DNA of 64,000 bases, from the NCBI GenBank assembly GCA_021287165.1, contig JAJTAY010000023.1, positions 1 to 64,000 on the forward strand. The letters are read 5' to 3'. This stretch comes from Bacteroidia bacterium (lineage in GTDB: Bacteria > Bacteroidota > Bacteroidia > Bacteroidales > F082). Positions 33,435-44,800 of the stretch are shown in pieces (within the stretch, counting starts at the first letter, position 1; each line of letters starts with the position of its first letter). Below the pieces are notes generated by a model, which saw nothing but the letters and a program-made list of their open reading frames with translations, was not told the origin of the DNA and searched no databases. The position numbers and the translations under genes are program-made.

Positions 33435-35132
33435 ATGACTAATTTTCAAGATCTTGGGCTCCGGCACGAACTGTTGCGGGCTGTTGAAGCATTGGGTTTC
33501 AACGAGCCCATGCCCATTCAGGCCGAAGTGATTCCGGCCCTTATTGCCCAGCCTTCCGATTTGGTAGGTCTGGCCCAGACCGGCACCGGCAAAACAGCGG
33601 CATTTGGCCTGCCGGTGCTGCATCACATCAATCCATACCTTCAGCAAACGCAGGCCGTGGTGCTTTGCCCCACACGAGAGCTTTGTCTTCAGATTACCCG
33701 TGACCTTAGCAACTTTGCCAAATTTATGCCGCAGATCAGTATCACACCGGTCTACGGCGGAGCTTCCATCGAAAAACAATTGCGCGAACTTGCCCGCCAG
33801 CCCCATATCATCGTGGCTACGCCCGGCAGGTTGAACGATATGATACGCCGTGGCAAAACCAATTTCGGTAATGTGCAGTGGGTAGTGCTCGACGAAGCCG
33901 ACGAAATGCTCGATATGGGTTTTCAGGAAGATGTCGACACCATACTTCAGACCATGCCCGAGGAGCATCATACCTTGCTTTTCTCTGCTACCATGCCTGA
34001 GGAGGTTGAGGCCATCCTCAATAAATATATGCAAAACCCTGCCATGAAGTCGGTGGGTAAGCGCAATACCGGCACGGCCAATGTGAAGCATATGTATTAT
34101 ATGGTTCAGGCCAGGGATCGTTATGCCGCCCTAAAGCGTGTTGCCGACTTCAATCCGGCCATTTATGCCATTGTTTTTTGTCGCACCAGGGCCGAAACTC
34201 AGGAGATTGCCGATAACCTCATCCGCGATGGTTACAATGCCGATGCCTTGCATGGCGATCTTTCGCAGGCGCAGCGAGACCATGTGATGAACCGTTTCAG
34301 ACAGGGCACGCTGCAGATGCTGGTGGCCACCGACGTGGCTGCCCGCGGCCTCGACGTGAACAACCTGACCCATGTGATCAACTATAACCTGCCCGATGAG
34401 CCCGAGGTGTACATTCACCGCAGCGGCCGCACCGGAAGGGCCGACAAAACAGGGATTTGCATCAGCATCATCCACACCAAGGAAAAAAGCAAGCTGCGCA
34501 TCATCGAACGCAAGGTGGGACGCGAGTTTGCTCTGGCAAAAGTGCCTACGGGTGTTCAGGTTTGCGAAAAACAACTCTTTCACCACATCGACCGCATGGA
34601 AAAGGTGGAAGTGAACCACGAAGAAATTGACGCCTTTTTGCCTGTCATTTTCCGCAAACTGGAGTGGATGAGCCGCGAGGATATCATCCGCCGTTTTGTT
34701 TCATTGGAATTCAACAGGTTTCTCGAGTATTACCGCAACGCACCTGATCTTAACGTGGAAGAGCGCGGAGGCGAAAGGGAATATCGCGACAAAGGCCGCC
34801 CGGCACGCGGTGATCGTTCGGACGACAAAGGGCGTTTTACCCGCCTTTTTGTGAGCCTTGGCAAGCGCGACGGCACCGGTCCGCACAACATCATCGGCTT
34901 GATCAATGAGGTTACCCGTTCGCGCGATGTCAATATCGGCCGCATTGATATTATGGAAAATTTCTCGTTTGTGGATATCGACAACCGTCATGTGGATCTC
35001 GTAGTGGAATCGTTTGCCAATAAGCAGCGCAACCGCTCAGGCGTGAGGGTAAACCCTGCCGACCCCAAAGACGGCCCGAAAACACTCGCCAGATCGGGCA
35101 AACCCGGCGGCAAGAAAACCAGAAGGTTTTAG
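33435..35132 (+). CDS. DEAD-box RNA helicase (CsdA/DbpA-like)
   Basis: The 565-residue protein has the Q motif, AQTGTGKT (motif I), PTREL (Ia), VLDEADEMLDMGF (II), SAT (III), and the C-terminal lobe with ATDVAARGLD and HRSGRTGR (VI). A linker rich in Glu, Arg and Asp follows. A small RNA-binding domain of the DbpA type then occupies about residues 460-540 (RLFVSLGKRDG, NIGRIDIMENFSFVDI), before a basic tail. The likely role is rRNA or mRNA unwinding, as in ribosome assembly or cold adaptation. Confidence 0.93.
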   Translation: MTNFQDLGLRHELLRAVEALGFNEPMPIQAEVIPALIAQPSDLVGLAQTGTGKTAAFGLPVLHHINPYLQQTQAVVLCPTRELCLQITRDLSNFAKFMPQISITPVYGGASIEKQLRELARQPHIIVATPGRLNDMIRRGKTNFGNVQWVVLDEADEMLDMGFQEDVDTILQTMPEEHHTLLFSATMPEEVEAILNKYMQNPAMKSVGKRNTGTANVKHMYYMVQARDRYAALKRVADFNPAIYAIVFCRTRAETQEIADNLIRDGYNADALHGDLSQAQRDHVMNRFRQGTLQMLVATDVAARGLDVNNLTHVINYNLPDEPEVYIHRSGRTGRADKTGICISIIHTKEKSKLRIIERKVGREFALAKVPTGVQVCEKQLFHHIDRMEKVEVNHEEIDAFLPVIFRKLEWMSREDIIRRFVSLEFNRFLEYYRNAPDLNVEERGGEREYRDKGRPARGDRSDDKGRFTRLFVSLGKRDGTGPHNIIGLINEVTRSRDVNIGRIDIMENFSFVDIDNRHVDLVVESFANKQRNRSGVRVNPADPKDGPKTLARSGKPGGKKTRRF

Positions 35133-35159
35133 GCGCAACCCACAGCTTAGTGCACTACA

Positions 35160-35759
35160 TCAGCGCTTTTGCGCCACTAAACGCACGAGCGCAGAAGGTC
35201 CATTGTGCAAGAGGCCTTCGCTGAGCATTTCCTCCACTTCTTCAAGCAGAAGGATTTCGAAGCCCGGAAAATCTGCTTGCAGCAATTGGGCTGTGTAGAG
35301 TAGTTCGGGATTTTGCGGACCGCCTGTGCCAAATGTCAGCTGATTCAGGTGGTAAGCCTCAATGATCAGCCTTGCTCCGGGCTTGAGCGCCTGTGCCAGT
35401 CTGGCATGCCATTGCTTTCTTAGGGCAGGGGGCAGATGTACGAATACCTCAGACGCGGCATCGTAATGTTGCGGTGGAAGGTCGGCTTCAAGTAAATCGG
35501 CCACAGTAAAACTGTTTAGTTCCACCTGCATCTGCTTTGCCAGCATCATAGCCTTTCGTTGTGCTTCCTTGCTGAAGTCGATGGCATCGACGGTCCAGCC
35601 TTTCGAGGCTGCCCAAACGGCATTACGCCCCTCGCCTTCGCCTGGCAGCAACAGGCAGCCGGGCTTGAGCTTGTCAAGCTCAGCGGCAAAGAAACGGTTC
35701 GGGCTGGTGCCATAAACATACTCCCCGCCGGCATAGCGGGCATCCCATAGCTCTTTCAA
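35160..35759 (-). CDS. class I SAM-dependent methyltransferase
   Basis: The 199-residue protein has the Rossmann methyltransferase fold. The SAM loop is in LLPGEGEGRNAVWAA (motif I), with a following acidic residue in VDAIDFSKEA, and HYDAASEVFVHLP (motif IV region). It resembles the small TehB/thiopurine-like methyltransferases; the substrate is not clear. The start is TTG, 14 nt after the maeB stop in the same direction, so co-transcription with maeB is likely. Confidence 0.8.
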   Translation of the reverse strand: MKELWDARYAGGEYVYGTSPNRFFAAELDKLKPGCLLLPGEGEGRNAVWAASKGWTVDAIDFSKEAQRKAMMLAKQMQVELNSFTVADLLEADLPPQHYDAASEVFVHLPPALRKQWHARLAQALKPGARLIIEAYHLNQLTFGTGGPQNPELLYTAQLLQADFPGFEILLLEEVEEMLSEGLLHNGPSALVRLVAQKR

Positions 35760-35773
35760 TGCAAACAGTAGTT

Positions 35774-38065
35774 TTAGCGGATATCGCGGTTGCGCTTCTC
35801 CTGTTTGGTTTGGGCGTCGATGGTGGCAATGGTGATCATGTTCACTATTTCTGCTACCGAAGCACCCATTTGCAGCACCTGCACCGCCTCGCTCAAACCG
35901 TTGAGGATAGGCCCGATCACCTCAAACTTGCCCAGTTCCTGCATCAACTTGTAGGCAATATTGGCCGATTCGAGGTTGGGGAAGATGAGCACATTTGCGG
36001 GGCCTCCCATCAGCTTGCTAAACGAGAAATTCTCAGCCAGTAGCTCTGGATTCAGAGCGGCATTGGCCTGAATTTCGCCGTCCACAATCAGATCGGGATG
36101 ATGCTTATGCAGGTATTCAACTGCTTTACGCTGTTTTTGAGGCACTTCGCCATCCGACGAGCCAAAGCTTGAGTAGGAAACCAATGCCACACGGGGCGTG
36201 ATCTTAAAGTCTTTGACGCTACGGCAGGTTTGCAGGGTTATCTCTACCAGCTGCTCCCAGCTGGGGTCGATGTTTACGGTGCAGTCGGCAAAAAAGACCG
36301 GTCCGTCGGGGCCGTTGACGATATACATACCCGAAACAATGTTGTTTCCGGGGCTTTTATCGATCACCTGCAAAACAGGCCGGATAGAGTCGGGGTAGTT
36401 GCGTGTGAGACCAGTAACCATGGCATCGGCGTAGCCGGTGGCCAGCATCATGGGGGCAAAATAGTTGCGGTGCATCATATAACTGCGGGCGGCGTTGAAG
36501 GTCATGCCTTTGCGCTGGCGGCGCTGGAAGAGCATTTCGGCATACTGTTTGCGCCGTCCGTTTTGCTCGTTCGAGCGCGGATCGATGATTTCGACACCCG
36601 AAAGTTCGAGCTCGTGCTCTTGAATGATTTGTTTAATCTTCAGCACATTACCCATCAGAATAGGTTCGGCTATGCCCTCGTTGAGCACAATTTCGGCGGC
36701 TTTGAGCATTTTGTAATGCTCGGCGTCGGCCAGGATAACCCTTTTGGGGTTGTGCTTGGCACGGGTTTTCATTTGCCGCTTGATAGGGTTGTTGGTTTTC
36801 AGGCGTTTGCGTAGTTCCTCCAAATAGGTATCCCAGCTTTTAATGGGTTTGCGGGCCACGCCCGTTTCCATGGCGGCTTTGGCCACGGCAGGTGCAACAA
36901 GCTCGATAAGGCGCGGATCGGATGGTTTGGGGATGATGTATTCGCGTCCGAAGCGCAGGTTGTTGACATTGAAGGCAATATTCACTTCTTCGGGTACAGG
37001 CTCTTTGGCCAGTTGAGCCAGCGCGCGCGAAGCTGCCAGTTTCATTTCGTCGTTGATTTCGCTGGCGCGCACATCCAGCGCTCCGCGGAAGATGTAGGGG
37101 AAGCCGAGTACGTTGTTGATCTGATTGGGGAAGTCACTCCTGCCCGTTGCCATAATGATGTCGTCGCGAGTGGACATGGCATCGTTGTACGAGATTTCCG
37201 GCACCGGATTGGCCAGCGCAAAAACGATGGGATTTGGGGCCATAGCCAGAAGCATATCCTTTTTCAATACGCCCGCCACCGACAGGCCAAGAAACATATC
37301 AGCCCCTTTCAGCGCTTCGGCCAGGCTGATGTTGGGAACATCGCGGGCAAACAACCTTTTGGTGTCGTTGAGGTCGGTGCGGCTGAGGTTAAGCACGCCA
37401 CGGCTGTCGAACATCAGAATATTTTCTGGTTTGGCACCTAATTTTACATAGAGCTTGGTGCACGAAACAGCCGCTGCACCGGCGCCATTGACCACAATTT
37501 TCAGGTCTTCAATCTTTTTCCCGTTGATTTCGAGCGCGTTGAGCAGTCCGGCTGAAGTGATGATGGCTGTGCCGTGCTGGTCGTCGTGCATTACCGGGAT
37601 ATCGAGTTGTTTTTTTAGTTCCTCCTCAATGAAGAAGCATTCGGGAGCCTTGATATCCTCGAGGTTGATGCCGCCGAAGGTGGGCGAAATGGCTTTCACA
37701 ACTTCGATGAACTTATGCGGGTCTTTTTCATTGATTTCGATGTCGAATACGTCGATGTCGGCAAACACCTTGAATAGCAATCCCTTACCTTCCATTACCG
37801 GTTTGCCCGCTTCAGGGCCGATGTCGCCAAGACCAAGCACGGCGGTGCCATTGCTTATCACGGCGACAAGGTTGCCTTTGGCGGTGTATTTGTAAACGTC
37901 TTCAGGGTTTTTGTTGATGGCCAGACAGGGGTCGGCCACGCCCGGCGTATAGGCAAGCGAAAGGTCGCGCTGCGTGGCGTAAGGCTTTGTGGGAATTACT
38001 TCAAGTTTGCCAGGCCTGCCCTGAGCGTGGTAGTTCAGGGCGTCTTTGTAAAACAGTTTATCCAT
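35774..38065 (-). CDS. maeB: NADP-dependent malic enzyme with phosphotransacetylase-like domain
   Basis: The 763-residue protein joins a malic enzyme (about residues 1-430) to a C-terminal phosphate acetyltransferase-like domain, the MaeB architecture. Seen are the N-terminal [15 protein letters not shown], the metal site [11 protein letters not shown], the NADP loop [14 protein letters not shown], and later ALANPVPEI. The C-terminal half contains [13 protein letters not shown] and [10 protein letters not shown] typical of the Pta domain. It turns malate into pyruvate and CO2 and the extra domain may sense acetyl-CoA. It is divergent from ruvA. Confidence 0.93.
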   Translation of the reverse strand: MDKLFYKDALNYHAQGRPGKLEVIPTKPYATQRDLSLAYTPGVADPCLAINKNPEDVYKYTAKGNLVAVISNGTAVLGLGDIGPEAGKPVMEGKGLLFKVFADIDVFDIEINEKDPHKFIEVVKAISPTFGGINLEDIKAPECFFIEEELKKQLDIPVMHDDQHGTAIITSAGLLNALEINGKKIEDLKIVVNGAGAAAVSCTKLYVKLGAKPENILMFDSRGVLNLSRTDLNDTKRLFARDVPNISLAEALKGADMFLGLSVAGVLKKDMLLAMAPNPIVFALANPVPEISYNDAMSTRDDIIMATGRSDFPNQINNVLGFPYIFRGALDVRASEINDEMKLAASRALAQLAKEPVPEEVNIAFNVNNLRFGREYIIPKPSDPRLIELVAPAVAKAAMETGVARKPIKSWDTYLEELRKRLKTNNPIKRQMKTRAKHNPKRVILADAEHYKMLKAAEIVLNEGIAEPILMGNVLKIKQIIQEHELELSGVEIIDPRSNEQNGRRKQYAEMLFQRRQRKGMTFNAARSYMMHRNYFAPMMLATGYADAMVTGLTRNYPDSIRPVLQVIDKSPGNNIVSGMYIVNGPDGPVFFADCTVNIDPSWEQLVEITLQTCRSVKDFKITPRVALVSYSSFGSSDGEVPQKQRKAVEYLHKHHPDLIVDGEIQANAALNPELLAENFSFSKLMGGPANVLIFPNLESANIAYKLMQELGKFEVIGPILNGLSEAVQVLQMGASVAEIVNMITIATIDAQTKQEKRNRDIR

Positions 38066-38181
38066 AACCGTGTTGTTTTATAATTAACAAAGTTAGTCCA
38101 AAACATTGCAAAACCTATTTCAGGCAAACAAATTCCGTACCTGGTGGGAGCGATTGTTTCCTTGAAAAGGCATGAAATGAC

Positions 38182-38215
38182 TTTGATGCCTTAAGTGCTG
38201 ATTTTCGTATTTTTG
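38182..38215 (+). promoter_or_regulatory. promoter for ruvA
   Basis: TTTG at 38182-38185 and TATTTTTG at 38208-38215 are 22 nt apart. The leader to the ATG at 38249 is about 30 nt. Confidence 0.55.
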
Positions 38216-38248
38216 CCCGGCCCCGATCAAGGGCATCAGAAATCGGAT

Positions 38249-38833
38249 ATGTACGACTACATTTCGGGCAAGGTGGCAGGCATCAATCCTGCATGGGTGG
38301 TCATTGAGACCAACGGCATTGGCTATATGCTTCAGATTTCGCTCAATACCTACTCGGCCATACAGGGAGCGGAGCAGGTTAAGCTTTTCACTCACCTTGC
38401 CATCCGCGAGGATGCCCATGTACTTTACGGCTTTTCCGATCAGGAGGAGCGTCTGGTTTTTCAGCTGCTCCTATCGGTTTCGGGCGTGGGTGCCGGAACG
38501 GCAAGGATGATACTCTCCTCGCTGAGCACCCGCGATACCATTGAAGCCATTGCCCGGGGAAATGTGCAGATGTTGCAGCGAATCAAGGGTATTGGGGCCA
38601 AGACAGCCCAGCGTATTGTGGTGGATCTGCGCGACAAGGTTGGCAAAGCTGCCACGGCACTGCCCGAAAAAAGCCCTGAAATGTACAATAGAGCGGGCGA
38701 GGAAGCGTTATCAGCACTGTTGGTGCTTGGCTTTCAGCGTAGCGCAGCCGAAAAAGTGATTGCCGCCCTGTTGCGGGCCGAACCTGGCATGGCTGTGGAT
38801 AAGCTGATCAGAGAAGCCTTGCGGCAGCTTTAA
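38249..38833 (+). CDS. ruvA: Holliday junction DNA helicase subunit RuvA
   Basis: The 194-residue RuvA binds four-way junctions and recruits RuvB. It has the N-terminal OB fold (MYDYISGKVAGINPAWVV), two helix-hairpin-helix motifs (LLSVSGVGAGTARMIL and IKGIGAKTAQRIVVDLRDK), and a C-terminal three-helix domain (EALSALLVLGFQRSAAEKV). The ATG at 38249 matches family starts; the longer frame from 38195 is not needed. sprA follows 47 nt later, a classical neighbour in this phylum. Confidence 0.96.
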   Translation: MYDYISGKVAGINPAWVVIETNGIGYMLQISLNTYSAIQGAEQVKLFTHLAIREDAHVLYGFSDQEERLVFQLLLSVSGVGAGTARMILSSLSTRDTIEAIARGNVQMLQRIKGIGAKTAQRIVVDLRDKVGKAATALPEKSPEMYNRAGEEALSALLVLGFQRSAAEKVIAALLRAEPGMAVDKLIREALRQL

Positions 38834-38880
38834 CATTGAGAATTAATATTGTGGGAGATTAACTGAACCGGACCAAATAC

Positions 38881-41800
38881 TTGAAACTCCTGAACACATA
38901 TATAGCACGATTCATCTTGTTCTTTTCGGCCGGACTGTTGCTGCTCGGCACTATGTTTGCCGCTGGGCCGCTGCCGCGTGAAACGGATGTACATATCCGC
39001 ACATCGTCCTACACGCCGCAGTTTAATACTGACGAGCCGGATAGCGCCGCCAAACCTAGGTTTCCTGTGCCCGTGAGCGACGGCAACCCCCTCAACGAGC
39101 TTGACAAGCAGTCGCCACTTTTCCTTAAAGACCCGCCCAACATTCGCCGTGAGGTCGTTTACGATCCTGCGACCAGGCGTTACGTATTTTATGAACGCAT
39201 AGGCGATTTTACCTACCGCAGTCCGTCGTCCATCATGACACAGGAGCAGTATCTTGAATATCAGGGTCGTAAAAGCCAGCGTGAATACTGGAAGCAGCGG
39301 TCGGGTCAGACGGCGGCTCCCAGCAGTGCCTCTATTATCCCGGCCATATACGTGGGCGGCAAGGTGTTTGATCAGATTTTTGGCAGCAACACCATCGACA
39401 TTCGTCCGCAGGGAACAGCCGAGGTCACCTTTGGCCTCCGCAGCATGTTTCGCGACGATCCACAGCTTAACATACGGCAGCGTCGCACCACCAATTTCGA
39501 CTTCGACCAGCGCATTCAGATGAACGTGGTGGCCAAGATCGGCGATAAGATTGAGTTTCGCACCAATTACAACACAGAGGCCATTTTTCAGTTCGAAAAC
39601 CGCCTGGCACTCAAGTACGAAGGTAAGGAAGACGAGATCCTGAAGCTGGTTGAAGCCGGTAATGTAAGCCTACCGCTCAACACTACGCTTATTCGCGGCA
39701 GTCAGGCCCTTTTCGGGGTAAAAACCAAAATGCAGTTTGGGCGTACCTCAGTTACCGCGGTGTTTTCGCAACAGGAAAGCGAAACGCGCAACATCACCGT
39801 GCAAGGAGGGGCTCAGTCCAACCGCTTCAGGCTCACCAGCCTCGATTACGAAGAAAACCGCCACTTCTTCCTTGGTCAGTACTTCCGCGACAATTACGAA
39901 CGTGCCCTTCAGTCGCTGCCCATCATTACTTCCGATGTAAACATCACCCGCATCGAGGTGTGGATTACCAACATAGGCCCGGCCGTGCAGGACAACCGCA
40001 ACCTGGTGGCCTTTACCGACCTTGGTGAAGGAAGACGAGAGTGGCTCTTTAACCGTGAGATTCATCCTAACCCCGGTCCGCCATTGCCATCCAACAAGGT
40101 GAACAACCTGAAGCAACGCCTCGACACGGCCAGCGTGCGCAATATCAACACAGCCTCAAACTACCTGCTGGGCGACCCCCTGCGGGTTGGCCGCAATGGA
40201 TATTTTGTTGCTGGTCAGGACTTTGAAAAGATAGAAAATGCACGTAAGCTCAGTGCTACCGAGTATTCGTTCAACCCCAAGCTGGGTTTCATTTCGCTCA
40301 ACACCAATCTGGGTCCCGACCAGACATTGGCTGTTGCCTATCAGTACACCATCATCGGATACGACAGCGTGTTTCAGGTAGGTGAGTTTTCAGATCAGGG
40401 TATCAACACACCTAGCGCACTCATGGTTAAGCTTCTCAAAAGCACCACCCTGAACACCCGCATGCCCATGTGGAACCTGATGATGAAAAACGTTTACTCG
40501 CTAAAGGCTTTCCAGCTCAACCGCGACGATTTTACGCTCAACATTCTTTATTCAGGCAATCAGAATGGCGTTCCCACAGGCTATTTTACCGAGGGTGACG
40601 ACAAGGTGCGCGGTGTGCCGCTCATCCACCTGATGAATGTCGATTTCCTGAATATGCAGGGCAATCCGGTGCCGGGCGGCGACGGGGTGTTCGACTTCAT
40701 CGATAATGCCGCAACGGCCGGAGGAACCATCAATGCCAGCAACGGTCGCATTTACTTCCCTGTGCTCGAGCCGTTTGGCCGCCATGTACGCCAAAAAATA
40801 TTTCCCAATGATCCCGAACTGGCCAACCGCTATGCCTACGACTCACTCTACACGCTGACTAAAACCGGTGCCGAGCAGTTTCCGGACAAAAACAAATTTA
40901 TCCTCGAAGGTTATTACAAATCGCAGTCGGGCAGCGAAATAAGCCTCAACGCACTCAATGTGCCTCAAGGGTCGGTGCGTGTTACTGCGGGTGGCGTGCC
41001 CCTCGTCGAAAATGTCGATTATACCGTTGACTACACCCTCGGACGCGTGAGGATCATCAACGAAGGCATTATGAGCTCGGGCACTCCAATAAATATTTCG
41101 CTGGAAAGTAATTCGCTCTTCAGCCTGCAGCAAAAGCGCATGATGGGTTTGCGCGTGGATCACGAGCTCAACAAAGACTTCCGGATCGGCGCCACCCTGC
41201 TCAATCTGCACGAACGTCCGCTCACACGCAAAGTAAATTACGGCGACGACCCCATTTCGAACACCATTTACGGCCTCGACCTGAGCTGGCGCAAGGAATC
41301 GCTGTGGCTAAGCAGGGTAATCGACAAGCTGCCGTTCTACAGCACCAAGCAGGCCTCCCGCATCAACGTGGATGCAGAATTTGCACATTTCCTGCCAGGC
41401 CACTCAAGAGCCGTGGGTAAAACAGGAACTTCCTACATCGATGATTTCGAGGGAGCCAAATCAACCATCGACCTGCGACAGGTGAGCAGCTGGCACATGG
41501 CCAGCACACCTCAGGGTCAGCCCGACCTGTTTCCGGAGGCTGCACCAGGCACTGGGCTGGCATACGGTTTCAACAGGGCCAGACTGGCATGGTACATCAT
41601 CGACCCTATGTTTTACGATCGCTTTGGTTCGCTGCGCCCGCAAAACGTCGATAAGGACGAGCTGAGCAAGCATAGTGTCCGTCAGGTGCTCGAAACAGAA
41701 GTGTTTCCGAACAAGGAAATTCCTTCCGGCACACCCACCAATATCGCAGTGCTCAATCTGGCATACTATCCGTCCGAACGCGGACCATACAACTACGATG

Positions 41801-44800
41801 TAGGCCCGACGGCCTTCAGCCGGGGTATGCGGGCCGACGGTAGCCTCGAAGATCCCCGAAGCCGCTGGGGAGGTATCATGCGACGCGTTGAAACGCCTGA
41901 TTTTGAGGCCACTAATATCGAATACATTGAGTTCTGGATGATGGACCCCTTTGCCGAAAATCCGAACAATAAGGGAGATCTTTACATCAATTTCGGAGAC
42001 ATTTCGGAAGACATTCTCCGCGACGGCCGCCGCTTTTTTGAACACGGACTCCCGGTGTCGGAAAAGGTAGAGAACGTCGACACCACCATCTGGGGTCGCG
42101 TGCCAAGGCTTCAGGCACTGGTCGAATCGTTTAGCAATATTGCCGGCTCGCGCAAATATCAGGACGTTGGCTACGATGGTCTCAACGACGAGGACGAACG
42201 CTCGTTCCGGACCGATTACCTCGAAGCCCTGCGTCAGGCCTTTGGCGAAAACTCGGATGCCTATCAGCAGGCGCTGGCCGACCCTTCGGCGGATAACTAT
42301 CAGTATTTCAGAGGAACACGTCTCGACAGCGATCCAAAATTCAGCAGTGTTCTTGAACGCTACAAGCAGTTCAATGGTCCGGACGGCAACTCGCCTACCG
42401 ATGACATGAATCCTGAGAACTATCCCATCAGCAACAGCACCATGCCGCATGTGGAAGACATCAACCGCGATAACACCCTTAGTGAATCCGAACGTTACTT
42501 CCAGTATCGTATTCGCCTCGATCCTCAGCGCATGCGCGTGGGCGAAAACTTCATAGCCGACATTCGCGAGGCCAAGGGTATTCCCCTGGCCAATGGTACA
42601 GTGGGAGAAGTGAAGTGGTATCAGTTCCGCATACCGGTGAGCCAGCCCGAAAAAGTGGTGGGCAATATCGAAGACTTCCGTTCGGTTCGTTTTATGCGTA
42701 TGTTTTTGCGCGGCTTTGAGCAGCCAGTGGTGGCCCGCTTTGCCACCCTTCAGCTCGTTCGCGGCGAATGGCGCAAGTACCGCAACAACCTGCTCGCTCC
42801 GGGTGAGTACGTTTCGGGCGATCAGGGCAACAATACCACCTTCGAGATATCTGCCGTAAACATTGAGGAAAACGGCCGACGCGAGCCCATACCTTATGTT
42901 GTACCTCCGGGCATCGAACGCGAAATCAACTATGGTACTACCAGCCTTGTGCGCCTCAACGAGCAATCGATGCAAATGAGCGTTACCAATCTGCTCGACG
43001 GCGATGCCCGGGCAGCTTTCAAGACGACCGATTTCGACTTCCGTCGCTACAAAAAGCTGCGCATGTTCGTTCATGCCGAGAAGTTTTACGAGGATCAGGA
43101 GTTGCACTATGGCGACCTCAGCGTATTTGTCCGCCTCGGCGCCGACTTCACCGAGAACTATTACGAATACGAAATACCGCTAACCTTTACGCCCTGGTTT
43201 ACCGCCTTCACCCGTCCCGATCAGATTTGGCCCGAGGCCAACCAGTTCAATATCGACCTCGACGAGCTGGTTAAAGTGAAGCAGAATCGCAATATTGCCA
43301 TGCGCAATCCCAACAGCGACATCAGGCTCAATTACCCCTACGTTGAGTTTCGCGGCGATCACGCCATCAGGGTGATTGGCAATCCCAACATCAGCGATGT
43401 TAAGGGCATTATGATAGGTGTGCGTAACCCCAAGCGTCGTCCTGGCGCCAATACCACCGACGACGGAAGACCCAAAAGCGCCATATTGTGGGTGAACGAA
43501 CTGCGCGTTACCGACTTCGACAACAGTGGGGGATGGGCCGCCAATGCCCGTGTGGAGACCACTCTGGCCGACCTCGGACGGGTGGTGCTTACCGGCTCGC
43601 ATGCCACAGCAGGATTTGGCAGCCTCGAAATGAAAGTGAACGAAACTTCACTCGAAAAAGCTACCAACTTCGATGTGGCTACCGATATCGACCTCGGAAA
43701 GTTTTTCCCTGAAAATGTTGGCCTTCGCATTCCAGTTCACTTCGATTATGGGGAATCGCACCTGCGGCCCGAATACAATCCGCTGGAGCCCGACATTAAG
43801 CAACGCGATTTCCTGCAGACGTTCGAAACCAATGCCGAAAAAGATTCGATAAAGAATATCATCAACGACTACACCATGCGGCGCAACTTCAACCTGATCA
43901 ATGTGCGCAAGGAACGCCGCGGAAATCTCACTAAATCAAGGATATACGACATTGAAAACTGGAACGTTTCGTATGCTTACAGCGAGATATTCCAGCGCAA
44001 CATTGATCTTGAATACGACCGACGGCTGCTCTATCGCGGAGGATTGGGCTACAACTACACTACCAATCCCAAAAACGTGCAGCCCTTTGCCACAGCCCGA
44101 TGGGCAAGGAGTCCGGTGATGCAGATGGTCAAAGATTTCAACTTCTACTATCTGCCCCGAAACCTGGCCTTCCGCACCGAGATGAACCGCATGAACAACG
44201 AAAAGAAGTTTCGCAACAAGAGCGAGGGCGATATCATTACCTATCCCATTCTGGCACGTCAGTGGGACTGGAACCGCAACTACGACTTCCGATTCGACCT
44301 TACCCGAAGCATCTCCCTCGACTACACGGCTGGTGTTAACGCCTTTGTTTACGAACCTGCCGGAAACCCCGACCGGGGCACCGATCTCTACGAAAAGCAC
44401 CGCGATACCATCTGGAAAGACATCATGCGCCTGGGCACCAAAAACAGGTTCAATCACAACATCAGGCTGAACTATAACCTGCCCATCAGCAAGATACCAC
44501 TGTTCAACTGGGTTACTGTAACAGCAGGATATCAGGCCATGTACACCTGGCAAAGCTCGCCACTGAGTGTAAAACAGCGTGTAGGCAATACCATCGAGAA
44601 CCAGAATTCGCAGCAGCTCAATGGTAATTTCGACCTTGTCAGGCTTTACGGAAAGATAGGTTACCTCCAGAAACTCAACACGCCTTCGCGACAGGGTTTT
44701 GGCGGAGGCGCCATGCCAAGGCCGGGCGCCATGCCCCGACCTGGGACGGAAGTTAAGCCGCAGGAAGAAAAGCCACAGGATACCGCTCAACGCTCACAGG

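Noticed and set aside
41461..43107. 548-codon open frame antisense to sprA
   Set aside because: It lies wholly inside sprA, has no start context or domain, and is explained by the sense codon bias.
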